Of a DNA stretch of 64,000 nt, positions 25,608 through 34,318 are shown in pieces (the first letter of the stretch is position 1; each line of letters opens with the position of its first letter). This DNA comes from an uncultured Lachnospiraceae bacterium. GTDB taxonomy: Bacteria > Bacillota > Clostridia > Lachnospirales > Lachnospiraceae. The notes beneath the pieces are model-generated. The model made no database searches and was not told the DNA's origin. It saw nothing but the letters and a program-made list of their open reading frames with translations. The DNA is taken from positions 1 through 64,000 of the forward strand of contig CANQQG010000001.1 in NCBI GenBank assembly GCA_947625875.1, read 5' to 3'. The position numbers were made by a program, and so were the translations under genes.

Positions 25608-25711
25608 TTAAGATTCGGCCTGTATCCGTTTTCTTTTCCGCATAAAAATATCCCCCTGTCAGAATCTACTTATATCCTGACAGGGGGGATATATCCCATA
25701 CTTTTCAAAAA
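25608..25711 (-). pseudogene. Duplicated leader and first codons of the sugar-binding-protein gene
   Basis: Positions 25616-25711 are a diverged copy of 18114-18209: the leader hairpin (arms CCCCCTGTCAG and CTGACAGGGGG, 25652-25687) followed by a start codon at 25643 and a frame reading MRKRKRIQA, matching MQKRKRIQA of the intact gene. The frame stops after 11 codons. It is a small duplication whose gene body is lost. Confidence 0.75.
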
Positions 25712-25719
25712 CTTTCGTT

Positions 25720-25968
25720 TTATAACATCTCCAATCTTTTCATCATTTGCTCATAATCTGTAAACCTGCGGCATTCCTTAAACAGAATACTTATGCTGCC
25801 AATACTTTCCTTCAATATCTCTATATCCTCCCAAATACTCTCATATATTTTCATTCCCTTTAATATCTTCAATGTTTCCGCAAATGTAACGCCTGTCGGC
25901 AGCAATTCAAAAGCCACGATCCCATACCGTTCGTCAAATACTACATTATTCTTGTACCTTAATATCAT
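25720..25968 (-). CDS. Hypothetical protein, 82 residues
   Basis: A short protein (MILRYKNNVVFDERYGIVAF onward) with a beta-rich start and a helical, charged end. It overlaps the preceding gene by 23 bases in another frame and has an AGGTGG site about 10 bases upstream. The low GC and tight overlap suggest a small accessory module. Family not recognised. Confidence 0.5.
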   Translation of the reverse strand: MILRYKNNVVFDERYGIVAFELLPTGVTFAETLKILKGMKIYESIWEDIEILKESIGSISILFKECRRFTDYEQMMKRLEML

Positions 25969-26155
25969 ACAATCTTTTCACCACCTCATCTTTCACCTGC
26001 CACCAGCTATCCCCCAGGATATCATATACCGTTTTAAAAATATCCTCTTTCATATCCTCAAGAATCAAAGCCGGCTGCAAAGCCTCAATCCTGCTTTTCA
26101 ATTCCTCAAAAGTGATATCCATATCCTCAAAAACATAACCTCTGTTGTCCAGCAT
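25946..26155 (-). CDS. Hypothetical protein, 69 residues
   Basis: An acidic helical protein (MLDNRGYVFEDMDITFEELK, then DSWWQVKDEVVKRLYD). A strong AAAGGAGGT site supports expression. It is followed by, and overlaps, the 82-residue gene, so the two are translated together. A toxin-antitoxin-like pair is conceivable from size and overlap, but no known motif supports it. Confidence 0.5.
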   Translation of the reverse strand: MLDNRGYVFEDMDITFEELKSRIEALQPALILEDMKEDIFKTVYDILGDSWWQVKDEVVKRLYDIKVQE

Positions 26156-26261
26156 ATGCCGCTACCTCCTTTTGCTTTTTCTTTATTCAGTATAACCGCC
26201 CTGCCGACTATTTTCAATAAATTTTAAACAAATGCAAAATAGCAGAAACGCATATTATCAC

Positions 26262-26290
26262 TTGAAATCGTTCGCAGCATATGATATAAC
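26262..26290 (+). promoter_or_regulatory. Orphan plus-strand promoter
   Basis: TTGAAA, 17 bases, then extended -10 TGATATAAC on the plus strand. No protein gene follows; instead a structured region and an intrinsic terminator come within about 100 bases. Confidence 0.65.
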
Positions 26291-26296
26291 AAAGTC

Positions 26297-26384
26297 AAAG
26301 GAAGCAACCGACCAAAAGCGGTTAGCCTCCAGATTTGGTTTTTAAGCCTGCCTGGCTAAGTACAAGGCAGGCTTATTTATTTTC
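26297..26384 (+). ncRNA. Candidate small structured RNA of about 90 nt
   Basis: Between the plus-strand promoter and a terminator lie a hairpin of about 10 pairs (GGAAGCAACCG with CGGTTAGCCTCC, loop ACCAAAAG) and a downstream ATTTGGT that could pair with the loop as a pseudoknot. Neighbouring protein genes are all on the minus strand, so this transcription unit has no coding purpose that I can see. It matches no riboswitch class I know. It could also be a fossil mobile-element end. Confidence 0.45.
26344..26384 (+). terminator. Terminator of the candidate small RNA
   Basis: AAGCCTGCC and GGCAGGCTT form a 9-base stem followed by ATTTATTTT on the plus strand. On the minus strand no T-tract follows, so its direction is plus. 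Confidence 0.75.
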
Positions 26385-26419
26385 GCCTGTTCTTCCTATC
26401 TATGCAGGCAAAAAATACT

Positions 26420-26641
26420 CTAATGCAGCAGGAAAAAATAAGCAAGCAGCGCAATGCCGCCCAATACAAGCAATGCGACCGGAACAAATACCAGAAACGC
26501 CGAGATCACCAACGCCAGAAAATCATATTTTTCCAGAGGAAGCTCCTCTTCCCCGGATTCCGCGCGCGCCTTTTCCTGAAAAGACGCGCTTTCTTCATGC
26601 AGCCTGTCCAACGCGCGGTCCACTTTTCTCTGAAACAGCAT
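26420..26641 (-). CDS. Small membrane protein after oppF
   Basis: 73 residues: a charged helical N-terminal half (MLFQRKVDRALDRLHEESAS) and one long or two short membrane helices (FLALVISAFLVFVPVALLVL and a Gly-containing continuation). It starts 8 bases after the oppF stop with AGGTGGGG as ribosome site, so it is the last gene of the opp operon. It may be an accessory subunit of this unusual importer. Family unknown. Confidence 0.6.
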   Translation of the reverse strand: MLFQRKVDRALDRLHEESASFQEKARAESGEEELPLEKYDFLALVISAFLVFVPVALLVLGGIALLAYFFLLH

Positions 26642-26649
26642 CGCCCCAC

Positions 26650-28209
26650 CTACTTCACATTCTGCGGAAGGTTCCGCTTGTGGTGGCAGGCCACGAAATG
26701 GCCCGGCGCCACCTCTTCAAACGATGGCGGCGTCTCTCTGCAGACGTCTGTACAGTAACGGCATCTGGTGTTAAACTTACAGCCCTTCGGCGGGTTGATC
26801 GGGCTTGGGATATCCCCCTCTAAAACGATCGTTTCCGACTTTCTCTCTATGTCCGTAGTAGGGATCGCGGACAACAGTGCCTCTGTGTACGGATGGAACG
26901 GGCGCTCAAAAAGCTCTTTCGTCTCACACAGCTCCACCAGATTTCCCAGGTACATAACGCCGATCCGGTCGCTGATATATTTGATGACGCTCAGGTCATG
27001 CGAAATAAACAAGTACGTCAGATGGTTCTGCTCTTTTAAATCCAGCAGAAGGTTAATGATCTGGGACTGGATCGAAACATCCAGCGCAGACACCGCCTCG
27101 TCGCATACCACAAACTTTGGATTTACCGCCAGCGAGCGGGCGATCCCGATACGCTGTCTCTGCCCGCCGGAAAACTGATGCGGGTAACGGTGGATAAAAT
27201 AAGATGCAAGCCCGCATTTTTCCATGACTTCCATGATGTATTCCTGCATCTTCCCATCGCCCTTTTTAAACAGCCTGTGCGCCTGTAAGCCCTCACCGAT
27301 GATCTGCCCCACAGTCATCCTCGGATTCAGCGAGGAGTACGGATCCTGAAAAATCAGCTGAAGATCCCGCCTTAAATAACGCATCTCGGCATCCGTAAGG
27401 TCGGCCAGGTTGATCCCGCTGTCCATATAAGACTCATAAAGGGCAAAATCTTTTTTATTTTTATTCTGTTTTTTCAGGTTCTGGATCTTGGCCGCCTCTT
27501 CCGCAATGATCTTCTCTTCCTGCTCCGCCTGGTCCCGCAGAGACTGCAGCTTCCCTTCCAGCCCCCTGACCGCCGCCTGGATCTCGCCGCCGCTTTTTTT
27601 CTTCTCCTGCAGGGCGGACGTCTTATTGGAAATTTCCGCATGCAGCGCCGTCATCTGCTCATGGAGCTTCCTGCGGTTTAAGGTGGCGCGGTATTCCCTG
27701 CTGTAAATCTGGGAAATCTCCCGCAGATCCTCCGCCGCATACAGGCCGCCGACCAGCGCCGTAATGTCCAAAAGTTCATTCTGCGCAAGCGTCTCCGCCT
27801 CATCAAGTTTTTGTCGCGCAATATTTTTTTCACTGCCTTCCGGCATTTTTTCATATTCCTGACGGAGCTTTTCCGCCTTCTGGCGGTCTTCCTCACATTT
27901 TTTCTTCTTTTCCGGAAGATGGCTGAAAATATCCTCCACATATTTCGGCGCAAGCTCCTCAATCGTGCGCCCGTAATAAATGGAACGCCCACCGGTCTGA
28001 CGGTAAAGCTGGAGCAGTGTGCGCCCAAACGTGGATTTGCCGCAGCCGCTCTCGCCCACCAGCCCAAACGTCTCGCCCTCGTATATATCCAGAGAAATCC
28101 CGTCGTTCGCCTTTACAAACATCTGCTCTTTTCCAATCTGCTTTTTTCCAACCGGGAAATACTGTTTCAGATCGGTTATATGCAGTAAAACCTTTTTCTT
28201 TTCACTCAT
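26650..28209 (-). CDS. oppF: Oligopeptide ABC transporter ATPase OppF with coiled-coil insert
   Basis: 519 residues instead of the usual 310-330. Walker A GESGCGKST is at 52-60, but the Q-loop FQDPYSSLNPR comes only at 287, because about 190 residues of Lys/Glu/Gln-rich coiled coil (about 85-275) are inserted between them. Signature SGGQRQR (347), Walker B VVCDE (367) and the C-terminal Opp domain with CKFNTRCRYC (a Cys-rich motif) are intact. It energises peptide uptake with OppD. The start is the internal Met; it overlaps the oppD stop by 4 bases (ATGA). Confidence 0.88.
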   Translation of the reverse strand: MSEKKKVLLHITDLKQYFPVGKKQIGKEQMFVKANDGISLDIYEGETFGLVGESGCGKSTFGRTLLQLYRQTGGRSIYYGRTIEELAPKYVEDIFSHLPEKKKKCEEDRQKAEKLRQEYEKMPEGSEKNIARQKLDEAETLAQNELLDITALVGGLYAAEDLREISQIYSREYRATLNRRKLHEQMTALHAEISNKTSALQEKKKSGGEIQAAVRGLEGKLQSLRDQAEQEEKIIAEEAAKIQNLKKQNKNKKDFALYESYMDSGINLADLTDAEMRYLRRDLQLIFQDPYSSLNPRMTVGQIIGEGLQAHRLFKKGDGKMQEYIMEVMEKCGLASYFIHRYPHQFSGGQRQRIGIARSLAVNPKFVVCDEAVSALDVSIQSQIINLLLDLKEQNHLTYLFISHDLSVIKYISDRIGVMYLGNLVELCETKELFERPFHPYTEALLSAIPTTDIERKSETIVLEGDIPSPINPPKGCKFNTRCRYCTDVCRETPPSFEEVAPGHFVACHHKRNLPQNVK

Positions 28210-29192
28210 GCCTGTCGTTCCCCCTTCTTTGGATAAAAGCAGCGAACCCTGTGCCCCGGCTCCACTTCTTCTAACACCGGCTCTTCCTGCCTGCATCTGT
28301 CCGTCGCATATTTACAGCGCGGGGCGAATTTGCAGCCTTTTGGAAGGTTCAAAGGATGCGGCACTGCGCCCGGAATCGCTTCCAGACGCACACCCGCAGG
28401 CGTATCCAGACGCGGAATCGAAAACAGCAGCCCTTCCGTATACGGATGCAGGAAAACATTCGAACCAAAAATCTGGCGCACCGGAGCCTGCTCCACGACC
28501 TGCCCGCAGTACATGACCGCCACGTCGTCCGCCATTTCATTGATCACGCCGAGGTCATGTGTGATAAATAAGATCGACGTCCCCTTTTCCCGCTTTAATT
28601 CATTCATCAGCTTTAAGATCTGCGCCTGAATGGTAACGTCCAGAGCCGTCGTCGGCTCATCCGCGATCAGCAGTTTTGGCTGGCAGGCAAGCGCCATCGC
28701 GATCATGATGCGCTGGCGCATTCCGCCGGAAAGCTGATGGGGATACTGCTTCGCCACCGCTTCCGGATTCGGGATCCGCACGTCCTTTAACATCTCGACT
28801 ACCATTTTTGCCGCCTGTTTTTTATTCATATGCTGATGGATCAAAAACGGCTCGCTCACCTGCCGTTCGATCGTAAAAATCGGGTTCAGGCTGGTCATCG
28901 GCTCCTGGAAAATAACAGAAATCTCGTTCCCGCGGATTTTGCACATATCCTTTACGGATACGTCCGCCAGGTTCCTGCCGTCAAAAATAATCTCGCCGCT
29001 GTCAATATAACCGTTTCCATCCAGCAGCTTGATAATGCTCATGGCGGAAACGGATTTCCCGCTCCCGCTCTCCCCTACGATTCCAAGCGTCTTGCCCGGC
29101 TCCACCGAATAGGAGACGCCATTTACCGCTTTCACCGTACCCTTCTTCGTCCGAAAGAAGGTATGCAGGTCATTGATCTCCAACAAAGCCAT
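28206..29192 (-). CDS. oppD: Oligopeptide ABC transporter ATPase OppD
   Basis: 328 residues, normal for the family. Walker A GESGSGKS (about 39-46), Q-loop [11 protein letters not shown], signature LSGGMRQR, Walker [14 protein letters not shown], switch His in FITHDLGV, and the C-terminal Cys motif [14 protein letters not shown]. Works as a heterodimer with OppF. AAGGAGG precedes the ATG. Unlike OppF it carries no insertion. Confidence 0.93.
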   Translation of the reverse strand: MALLEINDLHTFFRTKKGTVKAVNGVSYSVEPGKTLGIVGESGSGKSVSAMSIIKLLDGNGYIDSGEIIFDGRNLADVSVKDMCKIRGNEISVIFQEPMTSLNPIFTIERQVSEPFLIHQHMNKKQAAKMVVEMLKDVRIPNPEAVAKQYPHQLSGGMRQRIMIAMALACQPKLLIADEPTTALDVTIQAQILKLMNELKREKGTSILFITHDLGVINEMADDVAVMYCGQVVEQAPVRQIFGSNVFLHPYTEGLLFSIPRLDTPAGVRLEAIPGAVPHPLNLPKGCKFAPRCKYATDRCRQEEPVLEEVEPGHRVRCFYPKKGERQA

Positions 29193-29207
29193 TGTAATTT
29201 CCTCCTT

Positions 29208-31034
29208 CTAACGTTCGTTTGATTTCGGGTCGATCGCATCGCGCAGGCCGTCTCCGACCATATTGATACAGATCACGCAGATGCTCAGCATGATCGCCGG
29301 GAACACCCATCTCCACCAGTAACTCTGAATCACGACGGAGCTGACGCAGCCGTTTAACATATTGCCCCAGGTAGGACGCGGCAGCTTCACGCCAAAACCC
29401 AAAAAGGACAGCGTCGATTCCGTCAGCATACAGCTTGCAAAATCCAGCGTCGCGGAGACGATGATCACAGAGATCACATTCGGTATGATATGTTTGAACA
29501 CGATCGTGGAACGCTTCACGCCCATCGCATTTGCCGCCATGACAAATTCCTTTTCACGCTCCGCCAGCACCTGCGCGCGGATCAGGCGCGCCAGCGACGG
29601 CCAGCTCAAAATCCCGAGGATCACCATGATCAGCGAGATCCTGGCGTTCTCCGAAATGCTGTTTCCGATAATTGAGGTCAGTATCATCGCCATCGGCAAA
29701 AACGGCAGCGAAGAGACAATCTCCGTAATGCGCTGCAGGATAATTTCCACCCAGCCGCCGAAAAATCCGGAGACGCCGCCGATGATAATGCCGATGATCG
29801 TCGAGATAATGACTGAGATCGCGCCAATGGTCATCGTCATGCGCCCGCCGTTCAGCATTCTGGAAAATATATCCCTGCCCAGCTCGTCGCTTCCCAGCAG
29901 ATAGCCTTTCAGCCCCCATGTCACCACTTTGCCGGAATCCGTAACGGCATAGTTCTGGTAATAGCCGGAAAAAATATCAGAAACCTTCGTCGCCGCTGAA
30001 GGAACCTCCGTCTGCTTTTTATCATCGTCTCCCCAGCAGTACACCTGCCCGTCTTCCGTCAAAACCGTAAAATGGCTTTTCCCGCCCGCCATCTTTACGA
30101 TCTTTCCTTTTATTTCCGGGATATCCTGCACGCTTGCGCTCTTCTTGCCCCAGATGCGCAGGCTGCCGTCGTCCAAAAGCACAAGCGCGTTATCCGCCGT
30201 CGTTGCGATATCCACGACTGTCCCAAGATCATCCGGAACATTATCAATATCCGAGCTCTGGCTTCCCATATGGACTGCTTCCCCGTCCTCTGTGACCGCC
30301 ATGAGCGTTGTATTCGCTACGGAGATCTTTGCGATATGCCCGTCGCCCTTGCGCCTCGTGATGCGGATATCATTCAGATTGTCATTGCCCCAGTATAAGA
30401 TCTCGCCGCCGTCGGTCAGCGCAAAGGAAACCTGATAGCCCGCCGCGATCTGTACAATGTCCTTGCGGCTGACCTCCCTGGGAACCTTCGTCTGGCTCAT
30501 CCGGTTGCTCCCCCAGCAGATGACCTCACCCTCGTCATTTAACGCCATGATATGGTCAAATCCGGCGGAAACCGCCACGACATTGCCCAGCTCTTTCTGT
30601 GACGGCATATCTTTTTTCACGTCGATTTTTTTGCTGATCTTTGTGCGTCCCCAGACGTATACTTTCCCGTCATTGTCCACGCCTGCGCTGAACGTGGAGC
30701 CTGTGGAAATATCCCTGACGTTCCCCTGCAGCGCTTTTGGGACTTTCATCATATCCAATCCCGGCGACACATTTGTCTGCGTCTCTTCCTTTTCACTCAA
30801 TTCAATCGGATAGAAAAGCGGGCCGACCAGCACCACAAGAAAAATAAGCAGAAAGAGCAAAAGCCCTCCCATTGCCAGCTTATTATCCATAAAATTTTTT
30901 ACGACGGTTCGCAGAGGGCTCTGTATCGCTTCCTCCTGCATTGCGTCCAGCTCTTCCCGCTGCCTCTTTCCCCCGAACAGCCTTTTCATAAGAGAAAAAG
31001 AAGGTTTTTTCCCATTATTTTTTTCCCTGCCCAT
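29208..31034 (-). CDS. oppC: OppC-type permease with inserted RCC1 beta-propeller
   Basis: 608 residues, about twice the usual OppC. After a cytoplasmic N-terminus and helix 1 (about 54-76) comes an extracytoplasmic insert, then the normal permease from about 380 (LLGSDELGRDIFSRMLNGGR), with five more helices and the EAA-like loop around VMAANAMGVKRSTIVFKHII. The insert (about 103-375) holds seven repeats of the RCC1 type, each ending in a pattern like GxVYxWG (near 129, 175, 216, 257, 296, 335 and 374), enough to close a seven-bladed propeller. It is placed in the loop facing the binding protein. AGGAGG precedes the start. Confidence 0.9.
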   Translation of the reverse strand: MGREKNNGKKPSFSLMKRLFGGKRQREELDAMQEEAIQSPLRTVVKNFMDNKLAMGGLLLFLLIFLVVLVGPLFYPIELSEKEETQTNVSPGLDMMKVPKALQGNVRDISTGSTFSAGVDNDGKVYVWGRTKISKKIDVKKDMPSQKELGNVVAVSAGFDHIMALNDEGEVICWGSNRMSQTKVPREVSRKDIVQIAAGYQVSFALTDGGEILYWGNDNLNDIRITRRKGDGHIAKISVANTTLMAVTEDGEAVHMGSQSSDIDNVPDDLGTVVDIATTADNALVLLDDGSLRIWGKKSASVQDIPEIKGKIVKMAGGKSHFTVLTEDGQVYCWGDDDKKQTEVPSAATKVSDIFSGYYQNYAVTDSGKVVTWGLKGYLLGSDELGRDIFSRMLNGGRMTMTIGAISVIISTIIGIIIGGVSGFFGGWVEIILQRITEIVSSLPFLPMAMILTSIIGNSISENARISLIMVILGILSWPSLARLIRAQVLAEREKEFVMAANAMGVKRSTIVFKHIIPNVISVIIVSATLDFASCMLTESTLSFLGFGVKLPRPTWGNMLNGCVSSVVIQSYWWRWVFPAIMLSICVICINMVGDGLRDAIDPKSNER

Positions 31035-31046
31035 ATCCTTTTCCTC

Positions 31047-32033
31047 CTATTTATCAATCCGTACCCGAGGGTCTACAATGCCATAGCTCAAATCTGTGAT
31101 CAGGTTCGTCAAAAGCGTCACGACACAGTAAAGCATCTGAATTGCCAGAGCCACGTCAAAATCCTGGTTCATCAGCCCGGTGTAATACATCTTGCCGATG
31201 CCATTGAGCTGAAAGATCTGCTCCACAATGATCGACCCCATAAAGACGCTCATAAACCAGCTGATGATCAGCGTTACGACAGAAAGCAGCGCGTTCCTCC
31301 ACGCATGGGAATAAATGACCACCTTTTCCCGCAGGCCCTTCGCCCTTGCCGTCCGGACATAGTCCATGCGCAGCGCGTCAATCATAGCCGCGCGCACATA
31401 GCGCGTCATCCCGCCCAGAGACGCGACCGTCATTACAATGATCGGCAGGGCCAGATAATACATCCGGTCCAAAACCGCCGCAAGGCCCGTACCATGGAAG
31501 TCCGGCGAATTCATGCCGCTGATCGGGAACCAGCCGAGCCGCACTGCAAATATGTAGATACAGACCAGACCGATAATATAAACAGGCACACTGTAACCGA
31601 CGATCGTCAGCACCTGCACCGCATTGTCAAATTTAGAAAACTTTTTCACCGCGCAGAAAATACCAAGCGGTATCGTAATCGCCAGCGCCACGAACGTGGC
31701 GATCAGATTAATAATCAGCGTATTTTTCAGCGGCGTTCCGATCACTGCCGCCACATCATCTTTATAAAAAGTCGAATATCCCAGATCCCCGCTCAGCAGA
31801 TTGCCCATCCACTTTACATAACGAACCGGGATCGGGTCGTCCAGGCCGAGCTTTTCCCTCGCCTGCTGATAACGCAGTTCAAACTGCTCCGCCGACACCT
31901 TGCCCCGCAGGCTCTGCACCTGATTCAGCGCGCGGTCGCCGGGCGTATTATTAAACAGGATAAACATGATAATGGATACGATAAAAAAAACCCCCACCAT
32001 GTATACCAGCCTTTTTCCAACATACTTTAACAT
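31047..32033 (-). CDS. oppB: OppB-type peptide ABC permease
   Basis: 328 residues with six helices, the N-terminal YVGKRLVYMVGVFFIVSIIM of OppB/DppB, FNNTPGDRA, and the coupling loop ALRMDYVRTARAKGLREKVV. It forms the channel with OppC. It begins 120 bases after oppA; a hairpin (32076-32111) lies in that gap. The distance from GAGAGGG to the ATG is rather long. Confidence 0.93.
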   Translation of the reverse strand: MLKYVGKRLVYMVGVFFIVSIIMFILFNNTPGDRALNQVQSLRGKVSAEQFELRYQQAREKLGLDDPIPVRYVKWMGNLLSGDLGYSTFYKDDVAAVIGTPLKNTLIINLIATFVALAITIPLGIFCAVKKFSKFDNAVQVLTIVGYSVPVYIIGLVCIYIFAVRLGWFPISGMNSPDFHGTGLAAVLDRMYYLALPIIVMTVASLGGMTRYVRAAMIDALRMDYVRTARAKGLREKVVIYSHAWRNALLSVVTLIISWFMSVFMGSIIVEQIFQLNGIGKMYYTGLMNQDFDVALAIQMLYCVVTLLTNLITDLSYGIVDPRVRIDK

Positions 32034-32075
32034 CGTTCATCCAACCCTCTCATGATCAATTGACAGGAAAGAACA

Positions 32076-32111
32076 GGATATGAACTGCGCATCCGCCGCA
32101 ATTTCATATCC
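32076..32111 (-). other. Intergenic hairpin between oppA and oppB
   Basis: GGATATGAA and TTCATATCC form a 9-base stem. No T-tract follows, so it is more likely an mRNA stabiliser or processing site that lets oppA be more abundant than the permease genes. Confidence 0.45.
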
Positions 32112-32153
32112 CATTCCCATTACAGCTTTCCTTCTGTATTTTTCAGCAAAAGC

Positions 32154-34097
32154 TTATTCTATATTCGCATACAGGATCGCTGCCGATACATCCCAGTTAT
32201 ATCCGTCTTCCTCATAATCATGGAGCTTTGTCGTAAAGAAGTCATGATAATCATTGGAGTACAGCGGGATCTCAGGCACCAGTTCATTCCATTTCTGCAT
32301 AAATTTCAGCCAGTTCTGCCCATACGCTTCATCATCGCCCTCTTCGGTCTGGTTCATGGCGACTGCCAGGTCATAAAGTTCCGTCCCCTCCGGATCTTTA
32401 AGAACATTGGTATTGGAATCCGAGCCCGGCTCGTACATATACGCGACGTCATAAGGGTTGCCAAAGCCGTTCGCCAGGTTAAACATCTGGTACGGGTTTT
32501 CTTCGCTTGAGTCATAATAATACGTCAGCAGTTCAGAGAATGTCACAACCGTCTGGTTGATCTGCATACCCGCCGCCGCAAGATCCGGATTCTGCTGAAG
32601 GCTTGTCACCAGCAGGTCGGATACTGAGTTATCCTCTGAGGAACACCACTCAATAACGCATGGCATCAGTGTGCCGTCGTCCAGTTTCTTGTAACGGATC
32701 CCCTCGCCGGAATAATCCGAGCCGTCCTCATTATATACCCAGCCGCCTTCTTCCAGAAGCTTTACGGCAGTTTCCGGGCTGTACGCATAAGAATTTAACG
32801 CGTCCACTTCCTCCGCGTATTCATTTACCATCCACTGCTGCAGGCCGTACGGGCCGTTTACGACTACGCCATGCCCGCCGGTAAAGGTCTGCGCGAACGC
32901 ATTTCTGTCAAGCAGGTAGCAGAGCGCCTGGCGCACTTCTTCAAACTGCGTCGGCCCCTGGTTGCACTTAAAGCTTACCATGCCGTAGCCTGCGCGCGCA
33001 TAATTGATATAATCAAAGCCGCCCTCGTCCACCAGGTCAAGCCCCGCTTCAATGTCTGTGCCGTCCGCGCACTGCAGCAGCAGATCAATCGCGCCGGTCT
33101 TTAACTGGTCGATCATCGTATCCTGTTTTACATATTTATAAATGACCGTTTCAATATTTGCCGTCTGCCCCTCAAAATTGCCCGGAAATTCCGGATTCTT
33201 TTTCAGCGTATAAGAATACGCATTCTCGTCATAAGACTCAAACATATAAGGCCCGGAGCATGCCGTCGGGTGGTAACGGAACTCATTGACCGTATCGCCG
33301 ATATACTCCGATGTATAGTTATCCGAGAACTTTGCCCCGTCCTCTGTCTCTTCAATCGTCACGTCCTCCGGCACCCAGCCTTTTATATATTCCGGCGTTA
33401 TGCTCACCAGCGCGGAGCCATAGTAATAAGGCAGATAAGACGCGTCTACCGTAATGGAGAAAGACAAATCGTCGATCAGATGCACGCCTTCAAAGGTATC
33501 GCTCTCCCCGCTGGAATACGCCGCATAGCCTTTGGCATAGCGCGGATTGCTCGCGGACGCCTCTGACGCCTCCAGATCGGTCAGGACTTCATTGCTGCCC
33601 CAGAACAGATAGAAAAATACATAGTTTTCCGCTTTGACCGGATCGCCGTTGCTGAATTTCAGCCCGTCCTTGATCTTGAACGTCCATGTCTTGCTGCCGT
33701 CGTCATTCTCCGTTTCTTCCATCGAATCTACGACCGTATCATTTGTAACCCACTTTCCATCCTGATCTACGGATACCGTCTCCAATCCGTTGATCAGCTT
33801 GTACGCATTATAATCCGACGCGGCGTTCGTCCACATCGGGGTAATGTCCCCGCTCGTCTCGCTGCTGTCCCCGATGATTACCTGCTTGTTGCTGTAATCG
33901 CCGGAGTCGTCGCTGTCGCTGTCCCCATCATCGCTGCCGCTGTCTCCGGCGTCGTCGCTGCCGCTGTCCGCTTCACCGCCGTCCGTTTCCTCCGTATCCG
34001 CGGAGCCGTCCGATGTGTCTTTTTTCTCACCGCATCCTGCAAGCATACTCACAGAAAGCGCCCCGACAAGAAACAATGATAAAAATTTCTTTTTCAT
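32154..34097 (-). CDS. oppA: Oligopeptide-binding lipoprotein OppA
   Basis: 647 residues. Lipobox SMLAGCG (Cys22), then a highly acidic, Ser/Gly-rich tether (about 24-68), then a family-5 binding protein: TWTFKIKDGLKFSNGDPVKA, a long ligand-binding core, and VRQALCYLLDRNAFAQ. It captures extracellular peptides for the OppBCDF channel. The start is the internal Met after AAGGAGG; the upstream extension overlaps leader sequence. First gene of the opp operon, with a 215-base structured leader. Confidence 0.92.
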   Translation of the reverse strand: MKKKFLSLFLVGALSVSMLAGCGEKKDTSDGSADTEETDGGEADSGSDDAGDSGSDDGDSDSDDSGDYSNKQVIIGDSSETSGDITPMWTNAASDYNAYKLINGLETVSVDQDGKWVTNDTVVDSMEETENDDGSKTWTFKIKDGLKFSNGDPVKAENYVFFYLFWGSNEVLTDLEASEASASNPRYAKGYAAYSSGESDTFEGVHLIDDLSFSITVDASYLPYYYGSALVSITPEYIKGWVPEDVTIEETEDGAKFSDNYTSEYIGDTVNEFRYHPTACSGPYMFESYDENAYSYTLKKNPEFPGNFEGQTANIETVIYKYVKQDTMIDQLKTGAIDLLLQCADGTDIEAGLDLVDEGGFDYINYARAGYGMVSFKCNQGPTQFEEVRQALCYLLDRNAFAQTFTGGHGVVVNGPYGLQQWMVNEYAEEVDALNSYAYSPETAVKLLEEGGWVYNEDGSDYSGEGIRYKKLDDGTLMPCVIEWCSSEDNSVSDLLVTSLQQNPDLAAAGMQINQTVVTFSELLTYYYDSSEENPYQMFNLANGFGNPYDVAYMYEPGSDSNTNVLKDPEGTELYDLAVAMNQTEEGDDEAYGQNWLKFMQKWNELVPEIPLYSNDYHDFFTTKLHDYEEDGYNWDVSAAILYANIE

Positions 34098-34192
34098 GGT
34101 TTTTTTCCTCCTTCTTTCGATTGAAATATTATAAGAACCGCCCTGCGGAACCTTATAACCGTTTTGCCGCATCAATTGCGCCCAAAACATAC

Positions 34193-34288
34193 GGGACTGT
34201 CACCGTAAGTTTTGATTGCGCACAGGCATCAAAAGAAACATGTCCCCTTTGACACCTTTATTCCACAACAAAACTTCATGACAGTCCC
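34193..34288 (-). ncRNA. Structured leader hairpin of the opp operon
   Basis: On the minus strand GGGACTGTCA pairs with TGACAGTCCC (10 bp), then AAGTTTTG with CAAAACTT (8 bp), then, after internal loops, GGTGTCAAAGG with CTTTTGATGCC (about 11 bp with wobble). It lies between the promoter (34319-34347) and oppA. It may be a cis-regulatory RNA. A MITE-like insertion is the alternative because the ends are inverted repeats of about 20 bases, but no target duplication is evident. Confidence 0.5.
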
Positions 34289-34318
34289 TTTACTCTTTAC
34301 ATAGAAAAGCTGTTGTTA

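Noticed and set aside
26297..26384. The small-RNA region as a riboswitch for a downstream gene
   Set aside because: It ends with a terminator and no plus-strand gene follows; the next genes are on the minus strand.
34193..34288. The opp leader repeat as a simple terminator
   Set aside because: It lies between a strong promoter and oppA, has large internal loops and no T-tract on the transcribed strand.
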